Origin: Datisca glomerata
Taxonomy: Eukaryota > Streptophyta > Magnoliopsida > Cucurbitales > Datiscaceae
Assembly (NCBI GenBank): GCA_003255025.1
Contig: QANY01002308.1
Coordinates: forward strand, 62,001-126,000
Length of the DNA stretch: 64,000 nt
Reading direction: 5' to 3'
This document shows positions 11,540 to 22,914 of the stretch, piece by piece (the first letter of the stretch is position 1; each line of letters begins with the position of its first letter). Under the pieces are notes generated by a model that searched no databases, was not told the DNA's origin, and worked only from the letters and a program-made list of their open reading frames with translations. Both the position numbers and the translations under genes were made by a program.

Positions 11540-12127
11540 GCGAGAGTCAGCCTTTTTCACTTGTCAAACTGTATTGACTCGGATGAAATTGTTTTATGAA
11601 ATATACACTGACGAAAAGAGATAGATATCACCTTTATATGGAGAAACATGATTCAAAGCTGGCTAGAAAATGTTATAGCAACACTCGTTAGAGAGTGTTC
11701 AGAGAGGGAGAAATTGTGCAAATCAGTTGCGTTCTCCCATTAAATTGGAGCTTCTTAAAAAAGAGAATATTGCAATCGATATATCGTTAAGAGATACGGG
11801 TGTTCGCTTCATATATGATTTTTTCATAACACGATTCAGAGTTCTCAAGAAAAAGCTATGGAAGTTTACATATGGGTTGTTCAGAAAAAGAGAAACAGTG
11901 CAAATTAATTGACTTCTTCTAATATACTATACAATGTTAAGGAGAAACAATACAATTCATATATCGTTAGAAAGATATGGATATCACTATCAAGTAGGTT
12001 TTTTCATAACATAATTTGGGTTTTCCTTGAATAAGTTATGATAATTTTCATACATACTACTTGGAAAAGAATAATTGTGCATATTGGTCAACTTTGAGCA
12101 TCTAACTATCTGACTCAGGAATTGTTT
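11540..12127. repeat. Tandem repeats, ~180-bp unit, about 3 copies
   Basis: The module GAGAAA-TTGTGCAAAT recurs at about 11705, 11888 and 12066. A second module (ATATCGTTA-AGATA followed by TTTTTTCATAACA) recurs with the same period. TGACTC plus ATTGTTTTAT also recurs near 11573 and 12111. Units are diverged. The period is in the range of plant satellite DNA, but three units are too few to call a satellite. The array is cut at 12128 by the LTR. The ORF at 11727-11912 is a chance frame inside one unit. Confidence 0.65.
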
Positions 12128-14302
12128 TATTGGGCATAGTTCTCTCAAAGCATGTGTAAAGATATTTTAATTTGAAATTAATAAAAATATATTTTTCTTA
12201 TATTTGTCCTTTTTAATTATTATTGAATAATTTTTATAAATATCTGAAAACTTCATATTTATTAATGAGTATATGATCTTGTATTAGTATGAGAGGATTA
12301 AGATTATAGATAATGAATAAAATAGTCCATAACATATTTAAGTATAAAATCTTTAATAAATGGTTGCTAGTACTATTCGCTAAACATCTTGAATGAAAGT
12401 GAACTATATTCAGATCAATGATGAGGATATACATCTTAGTGAATGTACTTTATATAATTAGATTATATAGGACAAGACCGATGTGGATTGATATCTTTTT
12501 TAATTTATCGTTTATTATAAAGATTTAATACATATCAATTTGATGACCATATGTAGATTCGTCTAAATCCTGAGTAGTCATGAACTCATATACATGTCTA
12601 CTGGATTTTTTGATTCACTCGTTAAGGCTTGTTTATAAAACAGTCTCATGACCTTTATTTTGGAGATTCAGTGATATGATGGCTGTGAACATGATCTTAT
12701 AAGATTTGAAATCCAAGCTTTTCTAGCAGATCGTATATTAATTCCATTAAGTTTTAGTTCTGGAACTGAATGGTTATTAGACTCAAATTTATAATACGAC
12801 GATAAATTGACCGTTCACTAATGAATTAGTGGTACTTAAGGATCATGCGGTAATTAGAAGTGTAAAATGGTAATTTGACCAGCTCTAATATACAAACTAA
12901 TAATTGGAGGACAGAACTACATGAAGTGATTATATCAATGGACTACACAAGATTATTCTGTAAATATATTTTGTAATTACTAAGAGTGCAATTCTATATT
13001 TATAGTGGAGTAATAATAAAATTAATAATTAAGATTATTTAATTAAAGAGTTTAATCAATAATCTAATTTATTGGAGCTTAGAATTATGGGTCCATGGTC
13101 CTCGAGTCACATTTGTACTACACAGTATAGTGTGTGAATGTTTTAGGATAAAAGAAACTAACTAGCTTGCAAAAAGAATTAAATTTCTGGGGTAAATATA
13201 TAATTATGAGATAAATTATGTGAATTAATTAATTAAATTAGTTATTGTAATTTTTGGAAATTACAATTAAATAATTATATCGATTAGTTTTGTATTAATC
13301 GATAAGTGAGATGGTATATTTTATTTATGGAAATAAATAATATTAAATTATTATGAGATAATAATATGAATTTGAATTAACTAATTTGTTAATTTTGACC
13401 TAACATATAAGTTAGTTTAAAGGTGTGATCAAATAAATTAATTTTAAATTAACTGATATCTAGATATTTATCTCATTAAAATAAATAATAAATTTAGAAA
13501 ATTTGTCATGTGGCATTTTGGACTCTCATGTGTCAATCATTGTTTTTTAAATCAAGGATTGACATGGTATACTGTAGTACCACATGACACTACAGTGATG
13601 GTGTATGATTCTGTAGTGCCTCACGGCACTACAGTAGTTCACGACACACTCCAGTGCCACATGGCATTGCAGTGTGGCGCAGACTACAGTGGGTCTCACT
13701 GCAGTGGTACATTTATAAATAATTTATTATTTTACGTAAACTCAAAAACCTAATGAGTCTTAACGAAGAATATATGTGTGTGTGCGCGCGCGCGTGCGTG
13801 TGCGTGTGCGTGTGTGTGTGTGTGTGCTTGTATATTATTCTATTGCCCTAATTGAAGCAATATGTGTGATTAATTATCAATCAAAGGCTCTTTGTATTGT
13901 CTAATTCTCTCTCAGAGTTGTCACAAAAAATCGTTCTCCAAATCTTTAGATCTCATGTGTTGAGTACATATAGAGACAGAAAATTATTCTTGAATTATTT
14001 TACGTGCTCACGGATATCCTAGTGTTTTCGTCAATTGGTTCGGAAGATATTGACATGGATCGCACACTCCGTTGTTCGTGGAATCTCAAGTTCATTGTTA
14101 GCGAGGATGCTTGATTGACTACAAGAGGTATAATTCCTTTCTTCGTATGCCTATGATTTAATGTATAGATATATAATGGATCCGATGAGAAAAATTATTT
14201 TTTATCAAAAAAAATTTTTGGAACCTATCACGTCGCAACTGCTTTCAATCGTTAAAATTTTTTAAACTAAACGCCTTAACTGCACGCGCCACGATTCCAA
14301 CA
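12128..14302 (+). repeat. 5' LTR (2.17 kb) of an LTR retrotransposon
   Basis: It begins TATTGGGCATAG (mutated from TGTTGG) and ends GATTCCAACA. It is homologous in reverse to the solo LTR at 6616-8777. A Met-type primer site follows at once, so this is the 5' LTR of a + strand element. The matching 3' LTR is not in the window downstream, or was lost. It contains a (TG)n(CG)n run at about 13775-13826 and repeated CACTACAGT motifs at 13590-13720. Confidence 0.75.
13775..13826. repeat. (TG)n(CG)n microsatellite
   Basis: This is an alternating purine-pyrimidine tract inside the LTR. It is absent from the solo LTR copy, so it expanded after the copies separated. Confidence 0.9.
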
Positions 14303-14304
14303 AT

Positions 14305-14319
14305 TGATATCGGAGTTGC
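14305..14319 (+). other. Primer binding site, initiator Met-tRNA type
   Basis: TTGATATCGGAGTTG directly after the LTR matches the TTGGTATCAGAGC consensus with transitions. It shows that 12128-14302 is a 5' LTR. Confidence 0.65.
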
Positions 14320-14635
14320 CTTTATATATATATGCATCAAATTCTATACGAGTTTCCTTGCATTATTCGATATATATATATTGATATGTATGAATGAATA
14401 AATATTTATATTTTGCAAATGTATGGTTAATGATGAATCGTTAATTGTATGGTGACTTTTGGGTTTAGGCTTTGTTCTGAATTTTTCTTTAGATCTTGTG
14501 TAAGCCGTCTGGGACATAGGAATATTTGTAATTTTATTTTAAATATTATGTTATGAAATTTCGTACGTAAGAAGATGAAGAACGCGAGAGACAAACAAAG
14601 AGAATAAGGAGAAGGAGCTCTGTGATGGAGTTTCG
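14320..14635 (+). other. 5' untranslated interior of the 12128 element
   Basis: AT-rich leader, purine-rich at the end. The gypsy element was inserted at its right edge at TTTCG. No coding sequence was recognised. Confidence 0.4.
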
Positions 14636-15811
14636 TAATGAGTGTGTTTTACACTCATATTTTAGATAATCTTAACTTTAATTTTAATTATTCTTTGAGT
14701 TTTATTGTTTGATTTATATTTATTTTTGTTTCTATCTTGTAGGTTTGATATTCAATTGCATTTGGATTGATTTGGAAAGATTTGAAAGTCAAAAATTCAG
14801 AAAAATCACAAAAATCACGGAATTGGGCAGGAGGGCCAACGTCGCGACGCTGACTTTCCAGCATCGCGATGCTGGCACGTGACAGATTGGCCAACATCGT
14901 GACCTTGGCTCCCACTGTCGCGACGCTGGCATGATTTTAGATTTTTTTGCTCCAATCTAATCATTGACGAGCCCTAGTGTATAAATATAATATTTTAAGA
15001 TTCTTGGAGGACTCTTTGGATGTGAGAGGCAGAGGAGAAACGTTTTGGAGATGAAACAAAGACGAATCCAACCGGAAGATGGATCTCAACTTCAATTCAT
15101 CCTCAAATCTAGTAGAATGTTTTCTTATTTTATTATGTTCTAATTTTTTTATCTAGGGGCTACGACGTAGCCAAATCATGATTGTTCATAAATTTTGACT
15201 TTTAATGCAATCGATGTTTATTCAGTATTATTGAGTGTTATAATCCGTACTTAGTGCTTGTGATTGTCTGGCCAACTATTGCATGATTTTGAATTTAATT
15301 CTAAGACTGAGAAGTGATGATTGAATCTGCTCTTTGTTTATAACACCATTAGAATTTCATAAGTTAGATATAATTATGAATCTAGTGTAGCAACTTTAAT
15401 TTCTTATACTTAATGAGTTTCATTATATTGAATCTTGGCAGAGATGTATGATTCATTATTATCGATGTTTGAGAAAGATTGATAATTATATTAGAGAAAC
15501 TCCCTATCAATGTTCTAAATAAACGATAATTGATTGAGAATTAGAATTTAGAGCATGTTTGGTTTGGTGAAATCGAGAACCCTAGAGCTTTTAACTATTC
15601 AAACTTTATCTTTGTCAAATCTTTATCGTTTTAGATTAATTAGAATTTTAGTTTAGTTATAAATTTCAACTTTTCGTCATTCTCAATTAGAATTAAGGTT
15701 TAGTTAAATTCAATTATTAATATCAATCAATCATGTGGATGATACTCTATTTTTATAGAAATTTATTACTTGACGATGATAATGTACACTTGCAATAGAA
15801 AAATCGTAACA
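14636..15811 (+). repeat. 5' LTR of the gypsy element
   Basis: It starts TAATGAGTGTGTTTTACAC and ends CGTAACA. The 3' LTR has the same body with small indels. A GC-rich segment at 14835-14930 (repeated GTCGCGACGCTGGC-like words) is partly deleted from the 3' LTR. Confidence 0.8.
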
Positions 15812-15813
15812 AG

Positions 15814-15834
15814 TTTTTAGCGCCATTACCGGGG
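15814..15834 (+). other. Primer binding site, tRNA-Asp type
   Basis: TTTTTAGCGCCATTACCGGG lies three bases after the LTR. It matches the TGGCGCCGTTGCCGGGG type of Athila-like gypsy elements with transitions. Confidence 0.65.
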
Positions 15835-16055
15835 ATTGATTTTGTTTGTTAATATTGGAGTTAAATATTTTTAATTTTAATTTGAGTCTTTATTTTTTTT
15901 TCAGCTGTTATATATTTTAAATTTTCAGGCGTTTTCTAAGGTGTATGTGAAAATTTGGATCCGAAAATTTGACTCCCCTAAATTTTGAAATTGAGCGAAC
16001 GTGTTGTCGCAATAGAAAAGTGAGGAGATAAGCTTCTAAACAACCTCAAGAAACC

Positions 16056-16939
16056 ATGGAAGACGCTAGAGAAAATCCTAAAATTGTGAACAACCAGAAT
16101 AATTGGGCAATTTGAGACTATGCTATGCTAGTGGTCAATGAGGTCGCATCTGCCATTCAACGCCTTGTTATTAATGCCAAAAATTTTGAGATTAAGCCGA
16201 CTATCATTCACATGGTGCAAGCAAATCAGTTCAGTAACATGCCTAATGATGATCCAATTTTTCACATAGCCACTTCCCTCGAAATTTGTGAGACATTCAA
16301 ACACAGCAATGTCTCAATTGAAGCAATTAGGCTGAGATTATTCACATTCTCACTTTGGGGTAAGGCTAAGAATTGGTTGAACTCTCTGCCAGCTAGATCA
16401 CAACTTGGAATGGTCACTCTGAGAAATTTTTAGCAAAGTTCTTTCCACAAGCTAAAACAGCCAAAATGAGGAATGAGATCACCACATTTGCCCAACATGA
16501 TATGAAGTCTCTTTATGAAGCATGAGAGAGGTTTAAAGAGATGTTGAGAGGATGCCCACATCACGGACTACCTGGATGGCTGCAAGTTCAAACTTTTTAC
16601 AATGGTTTGGGGAATTCAACAAAAATGCTAGTGGATGTAGCAGCAGGAGGTGCTTTGATGGGTAAAACACATGAGGATGTTTATGCATTGCTAGAAGAAA
16701 TGGCTGCTAATGCTTCTCAATGGCCAACTAACAGTAATGTACCAAGAAAGGCTCATGGAGTTCATGAAGTAGATGCATTTACTACCCTCACGGCTCAAGT
16801 AGCTACACTTTCAAAGCAATTTAGCTCGTTCACTGCCAATGCTAATGTAATTCATGCTTCACGGAAAGTTTGTAATTTATGCAATGGACCTCATCTTAGT
16901 ACTGAATGTCAAGCCAGTAATCTCTTTGCTCCTTCTTAA
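16056..16939 (+). pseudogene. Gypsy gag pseudogene with zinc knuckle
   Basis: The ATG at 16056 opens a frame that is stopped at once by a TGA near 16113. It then continues in the same frame with the Retrotrans_gag pattern (NAKNFEIKP, NQFSNMP, LRLFTFSLWGKAKNWLNSLP). A TAG near 16431 and a frameshift follow. The second half is open from 16541 (RGCPHHGLPGWLQVQTFYNGL, AAGGALMGKTHEDVYALLEE). It ends in a CCHC-like VCNLCNGPHLSTEC knuckle. The order matches gag of Athila/Tat-type elements. It is not translatable as one protein. Confidence 0.8.
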
Positions 16940-17053
16940 TCAAAACATGTTAATTTTGTTGAGAATTATAGCAAGCAAAATAACCCATTCTCCAACACTT
17001 ACAGCCAAGGGTGGTGAAATCACCCTAATTTCTCTTAGAAGAATAATCAGAAC

Positions 17054-17512
17054 GTGATGAATCCACCAGTAGCTACTCAACCTCAGCAACCTAAAATTTC
17101 TCTGGAAGATGCTATTGCCCAACTCACAATTAATACTACTCAATTTATGACAAGAATAGATGCAACAATTCAGAGGCAAGAAATAAGTATTCAGAGGCAA
17201 GAAACTAGTATTCAGAGTCAAGCTGCATCTATCCAGAATTTGGAGCTTCAAATGGGTCAACTGTCAGAAATACTAACTCATATACCACAAGGTTCTCTAC
17301 CGAGCAACACCGAGAAGAATCCAAAAGAACAAGTAAATGCCATCACTCTTCATAGTGGCAAGGAGTTAGCAGAACCTCAAAAAGCCACTGTTGACAATTC
17401 TCAGCCAATTGAAGCAGAAGCTAAGACAATGGGTGATGATCTTGCCAAGAGCTCAAAAAAGAAGAAAGGTAAGCCTAAGTCAATGCTCTTTCCTGATAAT
17501 CCTCCACCATAA
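17054..17512 (+). pseudogene. Gypsy gag-pol linker with Q/S-rich coiled-coil repeats
   Basis: This is an open stretch with heptad-like IQRQETSIQ repeats (three to four units, near 17165-17240). A VNAITLHSGKEL motif follows, typical of the linker before the retropepsin domain in gypsy polyproteins, and then a Lys-rich tail. It is part of the same polyprotein, separated by stops. Confidence 0.65.
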
Positions 17513-17553
17513 GTTCCACCTATCCATACCCTCAGTGGTTCCAAAAGCAAAAA

Positions 17554-18298
17554 TTGAACAAGGAGTTTTCTAAGTTCCTTGATATGCTTAGGAAACTACA
17601 TGTAAACATCCATTTTGCTGATGCTTTAGAAAAAATGCTGAGCTGTGTCAAATTCATAAAGGATTTTCTCTCAAACAAGAGAATGCTAGAGGAGTATGAG
17701 ACAGTTGCATTTACTGAGGAGTGTAGTGCTATCTTACAGAAAAATTACCTCTAAAGTTAAAGGATCCTGGGAGTTTTACTATTCCTTGCACCATTAGGAA
17801 TTCATATTTTGAAATGGCTTTATGTGAGATTGGGGATGGTATCAATTTGATGTTGTATTCAGTTTACAAAAATCTAGGTCTTGGAGAAGCTAAGACCACG
17901 ACGGTATCCTTAAAGTTAGCTGGTCGGTCTATCAAATATCATTTGGGGATGTTTTGGTAAATGTGGATAAATTTATCTCCCCAGCTGATTTTATTATTCT
18001 TGACATGGAGGAAAACTAAGAAATTTCAATTATTCTTGGTAGACCATTTTTAGTTACGGGAAGAACTCTGTTTGATGTGCAAAAAGAGGAACTTATTCTA
18101 ATAGTGCAAGATGATCTGGTAATTTTTAATGTCTTGAAAGCAATCAAACACCCAAATGATATGAATAGTTATTTACAGGTGGATAGTGCAGAATTTAGAG
18201 AAGGTAAACATAGACACCTACCACTTATTGAAAAACTATCGGTGCTAGACCTCCACCTTCGGTACACCTTTATGGGAGAAGCACCACATTTCCTATAA
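17554..18298 (+). pseudogene. Gypsy retropepsin-like region
   Basis: Read across frames, the motifs are DPGSFTIPCTI, ALCEIGDGINLM (where the catalytic DLGAS would be expected), LGRPFLVTGRTLFDVQ and VIFNVLKAIKHP. They appear in the order of the gag-asp protease region. The expected aspartate-containing DLGA core is changed to EIGD, and stops occur at 17752, about 18019 and elsewhere. The last recognisable part is the start of RT-adjacent sequence (KLLRVLREQQ), where the deletion begins. Confidence 0.75.
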
Positions 18299-18439
18299 TT
18301 ATCTTTGCTTCATTAAATGGTGAACAAGAAGACAAGCTACTGAGGGTTTTGAGAGAGCAACAAATGGTCTTAGGCTAGTCAATTTCTAACACAAAGGGAA
18401 TTCTAAAGTCAGTGGATAACGGGTGAAACCTGGATGATC

Positions 18440-19994
18440 ATTATGTCTGGCAGAAGACATTAAAGCAAGCACTACCGGGAGGCAACCAGGTTATATTTAT
18501 GTTATTATTATTTTTTTAAAGTTTTTAAAGTTTCTTTTGCTTATTTTCTTATTGTTTTCCTTTAGGTTTAATAATAAAAAAACTATGGACGAATTTGGCT
18601 CATGCATCACTTTCCCCTCAGTTGGAGACAACAAGAACAATGTAGAGAGGCTGACGAGGATGTTAGCTCATCATATTTAGGAAAGTCCTCTCTACATACT
18701 CTTTTTACATATTTTCTTTTTAATGAGGATAATGAAAGTTTTTAGTTTGGGGGTGGTGGCTTAAATTTACTTTTTTTTTGTGTTCTGGAGGAGACATCAC
18801 TAACACCTATGATGAGATTGGTTTTGAACTATTGATAGCTTTGAAAAAAAATGTTGAATTTATGTATCGGTGTGTGTTTGAACCAAGTATTGATTTACAT
18901 TTCACTAGAGAATCCTGACATATTGAGCACCTAGCCTTGAGCGTTTGATTATATTTTTGCTTAGGGAAGGTTTATGTGGCTTAAGGAATCATTATGATCT
19001 CATATGAACTCTAGAACTAGTTTGACACGATTTAGGCCATCTTTGGACCATTTGAGCTTTTTAAACCAGCCTGTGTATAATTGTTTTCCTAGTCATCCCT
19101 ATTGAGCCTAAATCACCATTTTTTTATCACCCATGACAATTCGCAATCTTATAAAAAGTTTTCCCTAGTATCTCTTTTTACTCATAGCATTTAAATGTTC
19201 TGGGAAAACGCTTAGAGCTTTGACAATCTGGGAGGTTTGGAGGAGTTTCAATATAAACAATGGTGAATAAATTTGATTTCGTAGCCTCATGGATTTGAGT
19301 GACTAAGCTCGAATGAGTGTCTTAAAACCTAATACCCTAAGACCAACTGGTTTGGGAGCTATTAGCTGAAATCTCGTTAAGGAAAAGAGATGATTAAGGA
19401 AATCAAATTAAAAAAAAAAAGAATGGTTGAGCATGATTGATTATTCAAGAGGTGAAATGACAAGTTTGGGGGTGTTACAAGATAAGTTAAGTTAAGCTCG
19501 TTGATTTCTAGAATACATATGTGACTATGGGTAAAGATTGAGCCAAAATAATATCTCTTATCCTACCCTAAACCCTAGCCATACATTACAAGCCTATGAA
19601 AGTCCTAACGATCATAAGTGATGTGGTTTGTCTACATTAGTGGAGAGTGGCATGAAAAATTGGTTATGGAGTTCTAATCTATTTATAGATTATTAGATCC
19701 ACTTTTACAAGGCTTAATTGCATAAACTCATATGAGTTTAAGAGATTGGACCACTTAAGGTGACACACACACCCACTCGGGACTTTTTAAGTTGTAATGT
19801 AAGTTGATAATTATGTCAAAGCTTTACATGATCATAATTCAAAAGTTTTTATTAGGTTATTGCTATTTTGGAATCTCTGAGGCAAGTTTAATTAGTAAAA
19901 AAATAGTATGTCATACTTTCTTTAGCTTTTCAGAATTAATGTTTATTGTTTTTTTTTTCCTTGAGAACTAGCAAAAAGTTAATATTGGGGGTAT
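18440..19994 (+). other. 3' untranslated region of the gypsy element
   Basis: No coding sequence. The two AGTTTGGGGGTG-like tracts (about 18745 and 19461) are typical of the 3' region of these elements. The last tract (AATATTGGGGGTAT) adjoins the 3' LTR and is the best polypurine-tract candidate. Confidence 0.55.
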
Positions 19995-21157
19995 TGGATG
20001 AGTGTGTTTTACACTAATATTTTAAGTAATCTTAACTTTAATTTTAATTATTTTTTCAGTTTTATTGTTTGATTTATGCTTATTTTTGTTTCTATCATGT
20101 AGGTTTGATATTCAATTGCATTTGAGTTTATTCGGAAAGATTTGAAAGTCAAAATTTTGGAAAAAAAAAAGAACGGAACTGGGCAGGAGGGCCAGCGCCT
20201 AGACGCTGGCGTGATTTTAGATTTGTTTTACGAATTTTTTGCTCCAATCTAATTATTGACGAATCCTAGTGTATAAATATAATATTTTAAGATTCTTGGA
20301 GGACTCTTTGGACGTGAGAGGCAGAGGAGAAAGCTTTTTGGAGAGGAAACGAAAATGAATCCAACCGGGAGACGGATCTCAACTTCAATTCATCCCCAAA
20401 TCTAGTTTCTCTTCTCCTTTTCTCTATGTTTATGAATATTAGTAGAATGTTTTCTTATTTCATTATGTTCAGATTTTTTTTATCTAGGGGCTACGATATA
20501 GCTAAACCATAATTGTTTATAAATTTTGATTTTTAATTCAATCCATGTTTATTCAGTATTATTGAATGTTATAATCCGTTCTTAATGCTTGTAATTGTCC
20601 GGCCAACTATTGCATAATTTTGGATTTAATTTTGTGACTGCGAAGTGATGATTGAATCTGCTCTTTGTTTATAACACTATTAGAATTTCATAAGTCAGAG
20701 ATGATTATGAATCTAGTGTAGCAGCTATAATTTCTTGTGCTTAATGAGTTTCATTATATTAAATCTTGACAGAGGTGTATGATTCGTATTTATGATTCAT
20801 TATTATTGATACTTGAGAAAGATTGATAATTATATTAGAGAAGTTTCATATCAATGTTCTAAATAAACATTAATTTATTGAGAATTAGAATTTAGAGCAT
20901 ATTTGGTTTGGTGGAATCGAAAATCCTAGAGCTTTTAACTATTTAAATTTTATCTTTGTCAAATCTTTATGGTTTTAGTTTAATTAGAATTTTAGTTCAG
21001 TTAAAAATTCTAACTTTTCATCATTCTCAATTACAATTAAGGTTTAGTTAATTTCAATTATTAATATCAATCAATCATATGGACGATACTCTATTTTTAT
21101 AAAAATTTATTACTTAACGACGATAGTGTACTCTTGCACTATAGAAAAATTGCAACA
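19995..21157 (+). repeat. 3' LTR of the gypsy element
   Basis: It is homologous to 14636-15811. It starts TGGATGAGTG and ends TTGCAACA, and is followed by the TSD TTTCG. It lacks part of the GC-rich block and has a ~35-bp insertion near 20410. Confidence 0.8.
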
Positions 21158-22724
21158 TTTCGGCGCCGGCAATTTCAGCGGCAGGATCACCGCTTGGATA
21201 AATAGCGGCGGGGGCACCGCCGGTGGTCAAGCAACCAACAACGGCGGTGGGAGTGCCCCGCTACCACCATTGGTGGCAATCCCTTTGATTGCCAGGGTAT
21301 TATTCGCAGATATACTGATACCATGTTGTCCTATCACTGTGATGGTTTGTGAAAACCTTAATCCCTGTGATTGCCAGGGTATTAATTAATTTTATGTTCA
21401 AAAACATAAAATTAATTAATTGATTGGGTTTAGCCCAAATTTGATGACTCATCAAATTATTTTTTGACTAATCAAATTCAATTAATTTTAAAACGATAAT
21501 TAATGAGATTATTTAATTAAAAAAGTAGTTTATCTTATCAAGAAACAATTTGAATTTGATTATGAAGCTCTAATGGAGAAGGAGCATTTTTGGAAATATG
21601 TATTCTTGAAATCCGTTTTGTAATTATTTCTATTTTTTAAAGGTTGTAAATTTAGAAATACCCAATAGTCACTCGATTCATCATTCATTCATTTATTTAT
21701 TTAAATAAATGTTTATTGATTTTATTTATAACATGATCATGAATTCGTCGATCACATGTCATTCATGAAATCCTACACAGTTTTATTTAATCATGCATCT
21801 CATTAGTAGAAACATGATTTATTAACTGTCCTTTTGTGTTTATATGAATTATTTTTTGATATCAATTACATATAAAATGCTAAGTTTTAATTAGTTAAAC
21901 TAAGTAATCACACCACTCTAAAGGCGTGTGTTTAGTTAAGCATTTAGGATAACCAACTTTATTGAAAGTATTTTATTAAAGTTTGATGAATGTAAAGTTA
22001 TTCTAAGTTCACCTAAATTTGTTTTAAGCTCTTTAGAAGGTTAAATGTACTTAGACGAATAAGATTGGATTAATAATTAATTTTACATTCATAGGGTTAT
22101 TTTAACTAGTAATTAATTTGAAATTAATTTATTAGTTAAATACAAATACATTAATTATAAAATAGTGAGTGATAGAATGTTGACATGTCAATGTAACCTA
22201 TACTCTTCATTATTAGTACAACAACGTAAGATATGGTGAGCACCTCGAGAAGGCTTTCTTTTCGTCCCCCTAAAGAAAGTTTCGAACTGTAACAATACAA
22301 ATGTTGACTTCTTTAGAAGATAGGATTAAGTAATGTACTTTAGACTTGACCGACCCTAAGATGACATTTTCTAAATTAAGTCATGGAATATGAAATAATG
22401 GGTTACACTCACAAAGTCACAATTAAGTTTTGACTGGATAATTGTGACTTGACCAAATTAAATATACTTTATTATTATTAAAACAGAAAGTATGAGATAT
22501 TTAAGTTTTAATTAATAATGATGAAAATGTCTCATAAATAGTTTAAAGTTAATATGACCGATCCTAAAATGACACATTAAGTGTTAGGTTGTTTTATTAT
22601 AGATAAGTAATTGTTAAGTTTATGTGTTTGATGTGTTGCATTCACATCACATTTACTTTTCATTTTTTATATTTATTTCAATTATATTGAATGATGTATA
22701 TTTTATTTCTTTTCAATTTTTAAT
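21158..22724. other. Non-coding region with GC-rich island, direct repeat and hairpin
   Basis: A GC-rich segment (21160-21260) gives way to AT-rich DNA. GTGATTGCCAGGGTATTA-like sequence occurs twice, about 82 bp apart (about 21288 and 21369). A perfect 18-bp inverted repeat with a 4-nt loop lies at 21381-21420. The rest may be leader sequence of the copia remnant that follows. No gene was seen. Confidence 0.5.
21381..21420. repeat. Perfect hairpin, 18-bp arms, CAAA loop
   Basis: The arm ATTAATTAATTTTATGTT is followed by CAAA and its exact reverse complement. Confidence 0.95.
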
Positions 22725-22890
22725 ATGTCTACCCTGCGCTACCCCATTCTTGCTTTTCTTACACTCGAAAAACTCAATGGTGATAACATTCTAAGATGAA
22801 AATCGAATTTGATGCTAATATGTGAGATATTGAGAAATGTTCTGAAGTGCTTGCTACCGATGCCCAAAAAAGGTTTGGGACAAATATGAT
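22725..22890 (+). pseudogene. Ty1-copia gag N-terminal fragment
   Basis: The ATG at 22725 starts a frame with LTLEKLNGDNILR, stop, KSNLMLICEIL. This is the LNGDNY-x-W motif region at the N-terminus of plant copia Gag, with the Trp codon changed to TGA. It breaks off at a junction with the MULE remnant near 22900. Upstream AT-rich DNA may be its leader. Confidence 0.55.
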
Positions 22891-22914
22891 ACTTGGATTA
22901 TAGATATGTATCGT

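Larger units (their letters stand above)
14636..21157 (+). mobile_element. Ty3-gypsy element with pol deletion (Athila-like primer site)
   Basis: The LTRs at 14636-15811 and about 19995-21157 are clearly homologous. The TSD TTTCG occurs at 14631-14635 and 21158-21162. After the 5' LTR comes a tRNA-Asp-type primer site. The interior carries gag, a zinc knuckle and a retropepsin-like region. RT, RNase H and integrase are absent. Sequence jumps at about 18400-18450 from the start of the RT region to a 3' untranslated tail containing the AGTTTGGGGGTG motif, repeated in part at 19461. It is a non-autonomous, decayed copy. Confidence 0.8.

Noticed and set aside
21158..21190. Possible primer site TTTCGGCGCCGGCAATTTC after the gypsy 3' LTR
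   Set aside because: It superficially resembles the tRNA-Asp primer site, but TTTCG matches the TSD at 14631-14635, so this is resumed flanking sequence.
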